NCBI GenBank assembly: GCA_012845835.1
Contig: JABAKD010000005.1
Span: 4,354,655 to 4,418,654 of the forward strand
Direction of reading: 5' to 3'
Length of the DNA: 64,000 nucleotides
From: Undaria pinnatifida
Taxonomy: Eukaryota > Sar > Phaeophyceae > Laminariales > Alariaceae
In this document: positions 30,032-64,000 of the stretch, in pieces
How positions within the stretch are numbered: position 1 is the first letter of the stretch
How the letters are laid out: each line of letters starts with the position of its first letter
Notes under the pieces: model-generated
Told to the model about the DNA's origin: nothing
Databases searched by the model: none
The model's input: only the letters and a program-made list of their open reading frames with translations
Translations under genes and position numbers: made by a program

Positions 30032-31300
30032 ATGGACAAACCTGTTGTTTGGGACGAAAGGTATTGATAGGCGTTGCACCAAACCTGTTATTACTTCGGA
30101 AAACAGGTATCGACAGACCTTTCACAACCCTATTGCTTCGAACCTTAGGTATCGACAGATATTTCACTATTCTATTGTTTGAGGTGATAGGTACATCGGT
30201 ACGTAGACCTTTCGCCATTTTATTGTTCCAGTGTTGGAGAGCAAAGGTGCTCGAAGACAGCCCGTCCCGGTGCAACAAACTAGTAGTAACTCCAGTTCGC
30301 CATTCATCATCCACGCCGCACACCCCTCCAGCCCAACGGAGAATCTCCGAATACGGCACTCTGTCTGCCCTTGTTGCGCCCTGAGAAGCCTGAGGTGGGC
30401 GGTCTCAACAAGGTGGCGACTCCTACTATTGTGTGTGTGTGTTAAATGCGAAGCTCAAGCCTGCATTGTTTTAGAGCGACCCTTTCAGTTCCTTCGTATA
30501 ACCTCCTGGATAATGCCCCATCCAGTAGGCTGTTGGGCCAACAATAGGCCGGCAATTATGAGGATCGATACCTATCGCGGGGCACAATAGCTCGGCTTCG
30601 GGGCCTATCGATGGGCATTGTAAGCAACAATAGGGTTAGGACGATGATCACAAAAACCTATTGTGCGACCGACATGCTAGCGAAGGTGTATATCGATATG
30701 TATTTTGGAGACTAAAGATTTTTTGAAAATGGCTCCCGACAGGCTACCGTTCGAGCAATACCTTTTTGTCGCCACCAATCAATACCAAATGGTTAAAGCG
30801 ATAGGTGTGCGGTGAGATCGATCGATAACTATTGCTCAATGTTATAGGTTTTCAAGGGTAACGATCGATGCTTATTTATTGCCCAATTCAATAGGTTCGC
30901 AAAGGTATCGGTAGATATCTACGTACGGACAATATAATAACAGATTTGCAAGGGTTTCGATCGCTACCCACTGCCTGTAAATTTACTCTATAAATATTGC
31001 TTAGAACGACATACTAATACCTGTTCCGTGTATCCTAGGCTGTTGTTTGAATTAATTCCTTTCGGATGATGATAGCAGTATGTATGTATGTACCTATTTC
31101 TTGTCTTTTTTTTCGAAACGGAAGGTTAACGATCCTGTTAATACCTAGTATTAATAGAAGAAAGTGCTGATCGATATATTTGTGAGGATTTCAATCGATA
31201 GCTACTACTACTGCCGCTGTTTAACACAACAGAAACACCTCTCGCCACTTTTTTTTTTGCGAGGGTATCAATCGTACCAATGAATTCCTCTGAAGAACCC
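29990..31300 (+). repeat. Degenerate array of ATCGAT / CAATAG motifs
   Basis: Blocks of roughly 50-60 bp repeat the pattern CAATAG(G), a short spacer with TTGCAAGG, then GGTATCGATCGATA and CTATTG. Examples lie near 30105, 30160, 30560, 30690, 30820, 30880, 30955, 31170 and 31195. The same pattern is present at 26220-26380 on the other side of the gypsy relic. The units are strongly diverged. Confidence 0.5.
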
Positions 31301-31560
31301 ATTGGGCAAAAAAGAGGAAATAGGTACAGTGTACCCATAGACAATTTCACCCTCATATATATTGCTTATTTATGACAATTTATAATATTAATAGTATCGA
31401 TATTCAATACACCAGCTTGTTGTGTGGACAGACCAACAATACCAACAACCATGCCTGGCTACCATCTACGTGATAAGGTCACGTGTTCGAACAACCATGC
31501 CTGGCTATCTATGTGATAAGCAGTTTAATACAAGATCACCGTTTGGAACGGTCGTATATA

Positions 31561-31927
31561 CGACGCGTGCTACATTAGAGGTGCACCAGCTTTTTATGAG
31601 GTCCCTCAATTTCAGAGCTTGAGACCTCTCCCGAAAAAACTAATTTGGAAAAAAAAAAAAAAAAAAAAAAACTGCTGTAGTACCGGATGCAGAATTCTAT
31701 GGCCTATCTATGTACGCGACGGGAACCATACAAAGGAAAAGAAAACGATTTTTTTCCGACGATTTTGGGTTAACCCCTTTAGAGCCCCCGAACCCCTCCC
31801 TATACTAAATCCAAGTAATTTTGTCCCCAAATTAAAACGGGTTTCCAGTTGTAAAGGGGTTAAGGAGCGCCCTATCCTTCAGAAAAGATTTCAGGCGAAG
31901 AGTGCTACCTCTATCGTAGCACGCGTC
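31561..31927 (+). mobile_element. TIR element family H, copy 3 (with nested MITE)
   Basis: The left end is GACGCGTGCTACATTAGAGG and the right end is ACCTCTATCGTAGCACGCG. It contains poly(A), the nested TTAA MITE and AAGGAGCGCCC. Confidence 0.7.
31770..31863 (+). mobile_element. TTAA MITE, copy d, nested in TIR element H
   Basis: The element at 31774-31859 has a 4-bp internal insertion (86 bp) and TTAA on both sides. It sits in the GATTTTGGGTTAAGGAG site of a family H element. Other H copies have this site uninterrupted. Confidence 0.8.
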
Positions 31928-32062
31928 ACACACACGTGGCCAATTAGCCACCCCCAAAAAACGCCTATGCATACACCACAAAAATCCCTCTGGAGAGATA
32001 TCAGGCCCCTGGAAAGTAACCAGCCCTCCCTCTGGTGGAGGGAAATGTTTTGAGTGTCAACC

Positions 32063-32332
32063 GACGCGTGCTACGATAGAGGGTGCACCACTTTTTTTCT
32101 GGAGGTCCCTCACTTTCGCAGCTTAAGGAGACCTCTCCCAACTCCCAAAGACTGATTGATCCAGAGGAAAATAAAACTGCTACACCGGACGAAACTTTCC
32201 ATGGCCTAGGCACATACAACAAGAATCTCGTCGAAAAGAATGTTCTGTTTCCGACAATTTTGGGTCAGGGAGCCCCGTCAATCAGAAACCGTTCGTGCCA
32301 AAAAAAGGTACACCTCTATCGTAGCACGCGTC
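32063..32332 (+). mobile_element. TIR element family H, copy 4 (best preserved, 270 bp)
   Basis: Left terminal repeat GACGCGTGCTACGATAGAG and right CTCTATCGTAGCACGCGTC are almost perfect inverted repeats. Internal landmarks are CATGGCCTAGGCACATAC, TTTCCGACAATTTTGGG and GGGAGCCCCGTCAATCAG. It has no open frame. Two H copies lie only 136 bp apart here. Confidence 0.75.
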
Positions 32333-33005
32333 TCTACTGGAGGATACAAATCCCTCTAAAAGTCCCCCTTGAGTGAAAAACATACTCTAGTAGGGTATGA
32401 GCGACTAAGCCCTCGAGGGTTTGCAGGTCCAACCCTGCCGCATAGTAGTCGAACAAAGATGCTTGGTTACGTAATCGAACAACCATGCCTGGCTATCTAT
32501 ATGTGTGATACGGTTACTTTCGTGAAGTCGAACAACTATGTGCTTGTGGATATCTATGTGATAAGCAGCTTCATGCAAGATTACCCCTTTGGAACGGTCG
32601 TATAGTATAGGTACACGCCATGTTGCCATACAAGGATCGGGTAGTTGGACATAACCGCTGCAAGAGAGGACATTCGACACAGCACTACCCAGCACTATAC
32701 GACTGTCACAGAGTGACATACATGTGTGTGAGGGTGTCGAAAACAGGTATTACCGTAAATCTCTCTGCGACTATCTGCGACACAGCACTACCCAACAATC
32801 ACGACTATTGCGTCAATGACTTGAGTGGGTGTTGGAAACAGGAACCTGCTATTATATTGCCGAAAATCACTCCGACCGCACTCCGACGGCGGTGTCTTTG
32901 GCTAGTAGTCAGCACCAGTTAGAGTTTCTTTCTTTCTGGACCAACGAGTGACAAAATTTCGCCCAAAACTCGCTTCCACCCCATCGCCATTATTACCCAC
33001 CCGTC

Positions 33006-33292
33006 TTGCGACAGGTGTGCGAAGGGGGGTGGCAGTGTTGTGCCCCGACCCGAAATCCCTTCCTTACGGACGGCGTCTCAGGTGCGATCTCGGTCGCTTC
33101 GAAGGTTGGTCACCTGATTCTGACCAGCCCCTCGGAGTACCGGCGATCGGGTACAAAGGAAACCCCACTCACTCGCGGGACTACTGCTGTCCTCCGCCGC
33201 CCGAGCCACCCGCAGGTTTTTGCTGGGACCCGCCCGGCTCTGGGTGTAGAGGTCGTTCGTTTTCCCCGTACTACCCGTTCGTAATAGGGTGA
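33006..33292 (+). other. GC-rich open segment, unassigned
   Basis: Two overlapping frames are open across this segment, one reading NPFLTDGVSGAISVASKVGH, the other Pro-rich near its end (CCPPPPEPPAG). The composition differs from the AT-rich surroundings. It could be an exon or transposon fragment; there is no flanking splice pair that convinces. Confidence 0.25.
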
Positions 33293-33974
33293 AACGCGCA
33301 CTGACTGGTATAGTGCAAAAGCATTAGTAGTGTTTGTAGCAGGGCGTTATTGTCAGCAACATTCATTCCATGTCCAACAAAAAGAGTGGAATTTCAGTCT
33401 GATTTCGATCGGTTGGCCGCGTCTATCTCAACCGTGCTTACTTTGCAAAATCAATTTATTTTGACGATTGGCAGTGAGTGGGAATGCTCGAACAAAAGAT
33501 GGCTATTACGGGGAACCCTAGTAAATAGGACCTACGGCGGACACAAAAACCTATATATTCATCTATTTTACTAGCAATATTTGATCCTATTTGCTATCGT
33601 CCTCCGTAATAGTAGATGGGAACGGGGAGAAGGGGGAATGCTTGTGACCACACGGCTTGTTCACAATGTCGCGTACGGACAAAGTCTCCCACGACAAGTT
33701 GAGCTAGAGAGTGAACCTACCGTGTTGATTGGTAAAAAGTGAATAAGAAGAAGCAATGAGCGGTGAGTCAGAGGTCCCGGACAAAAAGACAACACAACAC
33801 CATTATTATACATTATTATTGTAGTAGTCACCGCCATGTCGGAACTAAAAACAACCTAAAAAAAGATTGGGTCATGATTTATGTTAATAAATATCCCTAT
33901 TATTGCATCCATACATATATATAGAATATGTCTCCTTTCTTTCCTTTTCCTTGGTGACTTTTTTTTTTTCACAC

Positions 33975-34110
33975 ACATGACATCTACTTTCCAGCTTCTG
34001 GACAAGTCGTGGTCACAGGTGTCGTTTCTTCCCCCCCCCCGGTTCCTGCCTTCAAATTTTATCTCGCATAGGGCTCAGCAATCCCACTGCTCGTCGATTT
34101 TTCATCGAGT
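33975..34110 (+). repeat. Dispersed repeat family B, copy 3
   Basis: TTTCCAGCTTCTGGACAAG, GTGGTCACAGGTGTCGTTTC, a run of Cs, then CTCGCATAGGGCTCAGCAAT and CATCGAGTGTTGTGAC. Confidence 0.6.
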
Positions 34111-34294
34111 GTTGTGACTGTTAAAGAGTATGATTCACAAGGAATCCATCGTATATAGGTAGATGTTCATTACATAGTCAAATAAGTGTATGCAGAGTAC
34201 TGGGTAAGCTGTCGAACCATGTGATAGAATTTGTTTTCTTTTGTATGGAAGAGGACACATATATGGTCCTGCGTTCCACCAAGTAATAACGCGT

Positions 34295-34380
34295 TGACGG
34301 GTCACGTGCGTAAGATCAAAGCGTTGACTAGGTCACGTGCGTAAGATCGAAGTGTTTACTCACAGTCACGTGCGTAAGAT
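34295..34380 (+). repeat. Three 31-32-bp tandem units with GTCACGTGCGTAAGAT
   Basis: GTCACGTGCGTAAGAT occurs at 34301, 34333 and 34365. Each copy centres on the palindrome CACGTG. Confidence 0.75.
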
Positions 34381-35282
34381 TGACCAGGGTGTCGTATGTA
34401 GTGGATACCACCATACGAGATAATTTGTTAGAGTAAAAAGGAAGAGACACGAGTGCTTGCACATCGAGTTCACTCCTCACATCTGCATCTGGACTTGGAC
34501 AGTTCATAGTGACATAAGTTTTGGTTGGCCCAACGAGAGCCCATTTAAAGTAATCCACCATCGTCTAAACCATCATCAGTCAGGCTCGAGCTCGTCTCGC
34601 CACGACTCTGTGTTAGCCTCTGAAGACCGTCATCGGTCAGGCACCACCACATTTCTAACAGTGACATGGCGTGCAATAACACTTGATGTGATACCAGATT
34701 TTAGACTATATATAGGCAACTTGGAGGTAGTAGATACAGGCAAACGCATACCAGTATAATAATATATATATATATACGAATATTTTTGACACAAGCATAT
34801 TAAGTTGAGTCAGGTAAAAATATTAACTAGTCGCAAATTTTAGTATACATACCGGGCACCACATAGACAGGTATATTTCGTCCATGTATCCCCCAGACCA
34901 CGACTTGGGCATGACCTTACTGTGAAGGTGCTGCGTGGGAACGCAGGGTGTCGGTGCCGGGTAAGTCGCCTCCCTCCATGATCCATGGCATTATCTCAGG
35001 CATCCTTCACATTCTCCGCTCATTGCTCAACAAAGACATCATACAAGAACACCAACCAGATACCGTACGATGTGGAAAACGCACACGCACTGATCAAGAA
35101 GAGGAGTGCATAACAAAACAGAAAACGGAGCCACACTGCCCCTAGGTGGAAAGGTCGGAGCGACCAAAAAAATAGGAGGAGCGTTGTGATTTCTGTGCGA
35201 ATCGAGAAAATTGGGATAGTTTTACAACTCCTTTGTTTTACGTGGTTTTAGTAATAACCTCTCTCCCCCCCTGCCTGACTCC

Positions 35283-35372
35283 TTAACCCCTCAAGAGCCC
35301 AAGAATCCGGGGACGCTATACTGACTTCAAGTAAAATTGTAAAAAAAACGGGTTTCCAGTCGTGAAGGCTTG
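35283..35372 (+). mobile_element. TTAA MITE, copy f, right end decayed
   Basis: TTAACCCCTCAAGAGCCC starts it, and ACGGGTTTCCAGTCGTGAA is near the end. The right terminal repeat is degraded. Confidence 0.55.
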
Positions 35373-35610
35373 TCTGGGCCGGGATCTCTTTTTCTTTTTG
35401 CGTGCTCCCCTGGCTGGTCCGGCGGTGTGCGATGTTCTCACCATGAATGCATGGACAAAGTATCTGGGAAACCATCTAAATAAAGAGGGAAGAACTATTA
35501 TAACACTATGATAGATAGATGACACACACGCATCCATCCCGCAGTTCATCATCAAAGAAAGAGAACTGGCATCGTGTGACGTCTTATCCATAGCTTATAC
35601 ATCTACGGAG

Positions 35611-35933
35611 GACGCGTCCTACGGTGGACAGGTACATACAGTACTTTTTTGGGCCTAAAAAATCGTTTCTGAACGACGGGGCTCCGTAACCCAAAATCGT
35701 CGGAAAAAGTTGGCCATATTTTTTTTCGCATGCATGATTCTCGTCGTGTACCTACATACAGTAGGCCATGGGATTTTTCATCCGGTATATGATATACGAA
35801 GTAGTAGATCGCGCTGTTTTCCTCCAAAATTAAATCAGTTTTGAGGTTATGAATGACGTGTCTTAAGCTCCCAGGTTGAGGAAACATGAAAAAAAAAAAG
35901 TTGTGCCCACCTCTGTATCGTGCAGCACGCGTC
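35611..35933 (-). mobile_element. TIR element family H, copy 5
   Basis: GACGCGTCCTACGG at the left, GACGGGGCTCCGTAACCC and AAAATCGTCGGAAAAA inside, TAGGCCATGGGATTTTTC, and GTGCAGCACGCGTC at the right. Confidence 0.65.
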
Positions 35934-37162
35934 GGAGTGCCGAGTTATCCCACGCTAGGGGGAGGCGCTGTGATTGTCCCCTTACTACCCCTACGATATA
36001 CTGCTTCGAAGTATTAATACAAGAAGAGTGGGGATGGACGTGATTTTCCTTGCAACTATTGATATGATGGCTTCAACAATAATAGTAGGAGAGTGCGGGA
36101 GTAAGGAGGATGTTTCAGTCCGACCTGCAAGGTGGAAGTGTCCTCTTAATAACCGCGTTATTGTTAGGCCAAATCGACCCCGCGCAACAAGCACTCCCCC
36201 TTCTACGAGAAATATTACAATATGTCATGCTACTATTGAACGGTTCATTGAGACAATGGTCGCGCTGCTGGTGGATGGTCAAACATGACACAGCAGGTTG
36301 ATCTAGGTTCTGGAGGGGGAGAGCTTGGCAGCGTTGTTGTCGTGGGTCTTCTCTCGAGAAGCGCTGCTGGTGCGAGCTTTCGCTTCTCCGTTACTTCTCA
36401 GTTTTTCAGCTTCGGTTGTAGTCTAATCAAGTAGGGAGCTGTAGCTAGCTGTTGATTAGTCACGGCTAGTTGCACAATCTCGTATCAAATAACAGTGTCT
36501 CCGCGGTGATTGCATTATGCCTACAAACAATGCAGAATAATAGCACAGCTTAATAGTCTAGTCTAATCAACTTGTACCAGTACGATTAGGTGTGTTTTGA
36601 TTTCCGTCACTATTGATCCAAGGAGAAATTACGTGATTATGTTTTACTTGAAAATAGATACTTTGTTGAGCGGTCAGTATATATGCAAGTATGCTGCGTT
36701 GATCAGTATATATTTCTCTCGATTTCAGCTAACAGACACCAACAACAAATACTTGAACCTGCATCAGTTTACTGGACGCGAATGTCTTTAATACAGGGAC
36801 TGTAGGCCTTGAGCAAGTGATGTCAACGCTTTGGGGCCTTTTCCGGGACTGCTCGCCGAGGCTAGAGAGCAGGATCGCGAGACTTCCCATATGGCGGCGG
36901 GTGACACGTGCGGAGACACCGCCGCGAGCGCATGGCGGTCGGGATCCTGAGGCGGAAGTTATCAGCCGCGGCAAAAAAGAAAAGAAAAAAAACAGACAAC
37001 GCGGTCAATCCACTGGGGACAAAAGAAGATATGATACATATTCTAGTGGCCTGACCAACAGTCAAACAAGAAACTAAACTAAACCAGAAAGACGCACCAC
37101 ACCCAGCAGGGGCGGGCCGTCAGAGGGAAGGGAGGCCTTTCTCCATGCCAGAGTTAGGCACA

Positions 37163-37427
37163 TGCTACTATTAATATAGAGGTAGCACTTTCTGAATGAC
37201 GGGGCTCCTCGACCCAAAATCGTCGGAAAATACGCCCCCCTTAGTTAGTTTTTGCATGGTGATTCTCGTTGTGCACCTAGGCCATGGGATTTTTTTTTCA
37301 TCCGGTATCGTAGCAGTTTTATTTTTCTCCAAATCAGTTTCTGGGAGGAGTCTTTTAATTAAGCTCCCGAATTGAGGAACCTCAGAAAAAAAAACGTGGT
37401 GCGCATCTCTATCGTAGGGACTCGCAA
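37163..37427 (-). mobile_element. TIR element family H, copy 6
   Basis: ATAGAGGTAGCAC at the left, GACGGGGCTCCTCGACCC, CCTAGGCCATGGGATTTTT, and GCATCTCTATCGTAGGGAC at the right. Confidence 0.65.
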
Positions 37428-37777
37428 GCCCCTGGCACGAGCTGGTCACACTCTAGAGAAGCTGCGTCTCTGATGGCAGCCCTCGTTGCGATTGGATTCC
37501 AAAGTTTTTAGTGTAGGTCACGAAAAGCGTCTTATCCTTCGAGCGCATTCCAAACCACAAGCAAATTATTCACTAAACAAAAAGACGAACGACAGTACAC
37601 ATGATCACCACACCACCACACCCAAAACTGTGGACTCCGACTGGCTCACAAAAGACATCCAAACGAAGAATTGGCCACATAAAGACAGCCAAAACAAATC
37701 GGACAGGTGCCCGCGTCGAGCACCGCAAAGCTCCTGCGGCGTGCCGAAAAACCATTCCGAAAACACGTCGATCCCTC

Positions 37778-37972
37778 GCCACCCCTCGCCCCTCCCCCAG
37801 CTCACCCTTCAGGAGACTCGCCCAACACCTTGCGGCGCTTCGCACTTGGCGCACGCCATGCCTACCTGGTCCGTGGAAACCCAACGTGCTCCGTCTCGGT
37901 AAGAGAGTGATGCGAGGGTGTATGCGCATACGACCTCACGGCTATGCAAGACATGAGTACACCCCTCCCATC
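37778..37972 (-). repeat. GTACTCA-element (family C), copy 1
   Basis: The minus strand reads GTGTACTCATGTCTTGCATA, GCCGTGAGGTCGTATG, GAGACGGAGCACGTTGGG, GAAGCGCCGCAAGG and GGGCGAGTCTCCTGAAGG, the family order. It is the only copy outside the DENN introns. Confidence 0.6.
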
Positions 37973-38420
37973 TCCAGTGATGCATCACATTATTGAGATT
38001 TTTCAATCAGTTCACCCCAGTGACGTACGTCATCAGGGGTCACTCCGACCGGTATTTCGTATGGGTTGGGGTCACGGTTAGCGTTAGCGTTTCAGCTCCA
38101 TGATTGCGAAAGCACACAATAGCGTAGGAAACCCCCCATCTCCCCCCCGCGATGCAACGTCCAGACAGATGCCACGCCCAGCCCTCGCCCGCATGACCCT
38201 GTGCCCATTTCGTGGGCGCAGTTCTCTGATTGGTCCATTTTTTTGCACGTCACTACGGCGGTAGAGGTGCGTCCATGTTTTCTCATTTCAGGCTCTTCAC
38301 ACGAACAGCCCTGTAGCTGGCCCAAAAAAAAGTTTTGAGAAAAACGAAAAGTGCCACCCGATCAACAAACCCCATGGCTACTATATTATGGCTAATATGG
38401 CTGAAATACAAAAACATAGT

Positions 38421-38693
38421 ACTCTAGCAAAGCAAGAGATAGAGGGGCACCACTTTTTTCTCGAAGGTTCTTCAATTCGGGAGCTTGAGACCACTTCTCC
38501 CAAAACAGATTTGGAGAAAAATCAAAAACGCTACGATACCGGAAGAAAAGTCCTCAACCCATTCATTGCCTAGGTACATGCAAAAAAAGAATGACCTAAA
38601 AATAATCTCCGGCGATTGTGGGCTAAGGAGCCCCGTCATTGAGACACCAGTTTCAGACGAAAAAAGCACTACCTCTATCGTAGCATGCGTCGT
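38421..38693 (+). mobile_element. TIR element family H, copy 7
   Basis: AGATAGAGGGGCACCAC, TTCGGGAGCTTGAGACC, GCTAAGGAGCCCCGTCATTG, then ACCTCTATCGTAGCATGCG. A partial H copy (TTTCCGACAGTTTGGGGTT ... CGTATCGCAGCACGCG) follows directly to about 38796. Confidence 0.65.
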
Positions 38694-39265
38694 TAAAAAA
38701 TGGCATTTTTCCGACAGTTTGGGGTTAAGGAGCCCCGCCATTCACAAAACATGCAACCAGAAAGAGCTACTTGTAGCCGTATCGCAGCACGCGCAAACCC
38801 CCGCGCCACCCACGAGGCCCACAAAAGCAGTTACGCACCGCCAAAAAAATATCCTCGCGCAGGCCCGGTATAGTGTACATTTCAACAGCGCCGCAGCATA
38901 ATCTCTCGGAGCTCAACACCCTTCACAAAAGCAGTAAATACTCCACGCACAAACTCCACCTGATTCGTGTCAAAACCCCGAGTGCAGTCCCAAAAAGGCT
39001 CCTGGATCTTGACGCCCTCTCGGATCATGACACCCTCTCCGGCCTCGAACAAACAACAAAAACTGCCCCCGCCAACTCAAAAACATCTCGCGCAAGCGGT
39101 ACATATTCCCATGGTAACGTCGTCACCAACTCTCTCGGACGTTGACACTGTCTCAGATCGACGATCTCTGATCAATGATCCCGGAAGAGCAGCTCAACTC
39201 CCCGCCAAAAAAACAAACAAAAAACAAACGCCTCCACGCCGGCAAGACGACGAAAACCATCAACA

Positions 39266-63636
<24,371 letters not shown>

Positions 63637-64000
63637 CTGGGGTCAAATCAAGCACGCAAACAGAGGGCATTAGCAGGGTGGGCGGGAAACGGCACAAAGC
63701 GAATGGGTGAGGGTAGGGGTGGGGGTGGGAGGATGGTTGGAAGGAAATATAAAAAGAAGAAAAGAACTAGAGAAGGACACGAAAAGGACAAGAACATAAC
63801 ACCCAATATTAAAACAACGACAGGAACCGGGCGCGAACCGGTGGCAAAAAAAAGGGTGTCAGCGTTTTAGTGCCCTTTTTCAGTAGTGCTGAGTACGCTT
63901 CGTTTCTACCAATCTCTTGCTCGCGCACTCCCGGCCGGACTCAGCAGCGAGGAGCAGCATGAGGCATCTCGATGTAGAAAAATACTTAGAAAACAACAAA

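Larger units (their letters stand above)
31930..39260. other. Region between the gypsy relic and the DENN gene, no gene recognised
   Basis: Apart from elements H copies 4-7, family B copy 3, MITE copy f and family C copy 1, this stretch shows only short open frames without family features. Confidence 0.4.

Noticed and set aside
63815..63900. tRNA-like GGTTCGCGCCC (box B-like) on the minus strand
   Set aside because: The T arm can be drawn but no matching acceptor stem, D arm or A box is found at the right distance.

Overview
This is eukaryotic nuclear DNA. Two protein-coding genes are split into many short exons by long introns, and most introns carry GTGAG-type donors. There is no prokaryotic operon structure, and the non-coding DNA is filled with short transposable elements, minisatellites and microsatellites. 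The GC-rich exons, the secreted Kre9/KNH-like protein, a chromodomain-bearing Ty3/gypsy relic and the repeat load fit a stramenopile, most likely a brown alga (Phaeophyceae). That placement is inference.

Left part (about 2.4-12.6 kb, + strand): a five-exon gene for a 263-residue secreted protein with two tandem Kre9/KNH-like Ig-type domains. Its second intron is 7.3 kb and is packed with AAC-tailed retroposons and MITEs. A decayed copy of the 3' part of the last exon follows the stop codon.

Middle part (about 12.6-39 kb): no intact gene was recognised. It holds a long decayed coding region on the minus strand (14.6-18.0 kb), a relic LTR retrotransposon (26.4-30.0 kb) that lost reverse transcriptase, RNase H and integrase, minisatellites (21.4 kb, 23 kb), an ATCGAT/CAATAG-type degenerate array (26.2 and 30.0-31.3 kb), and several MITE families. 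One is an 82-bp family flanked by TTAA whose empty sites can be seen in paralogous repeats of this same window.

Right part (39.3-63.6 kb, minus strand): a large gene read here from 14 exons whose junction phases all agree. In order it encodes ankyrin repeats, an unassigned segment, a complete tripartite DENN module (uDENN, cDENN, dDENN) and a 417-residue Gly/Pro-rich tail. The 5' end lies to the right of the window. The product is probably a Rab GTPase exchange factor acting in membrane traffic. Its introns hold decayed partial copies ('ghost exons') of at least six of its own exons, often keeping splice-site-like ends, and a repeat family that sits just 5' of the pyrimidine tracts of several exons. 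This pattern is the most unusual thing in the window.

No tRNA, rRNA or CRISPR was found. Gene models were built by eye from open frames, splice sites, phase and family resemblance, so the terminal exons and transcript ends are unproven.
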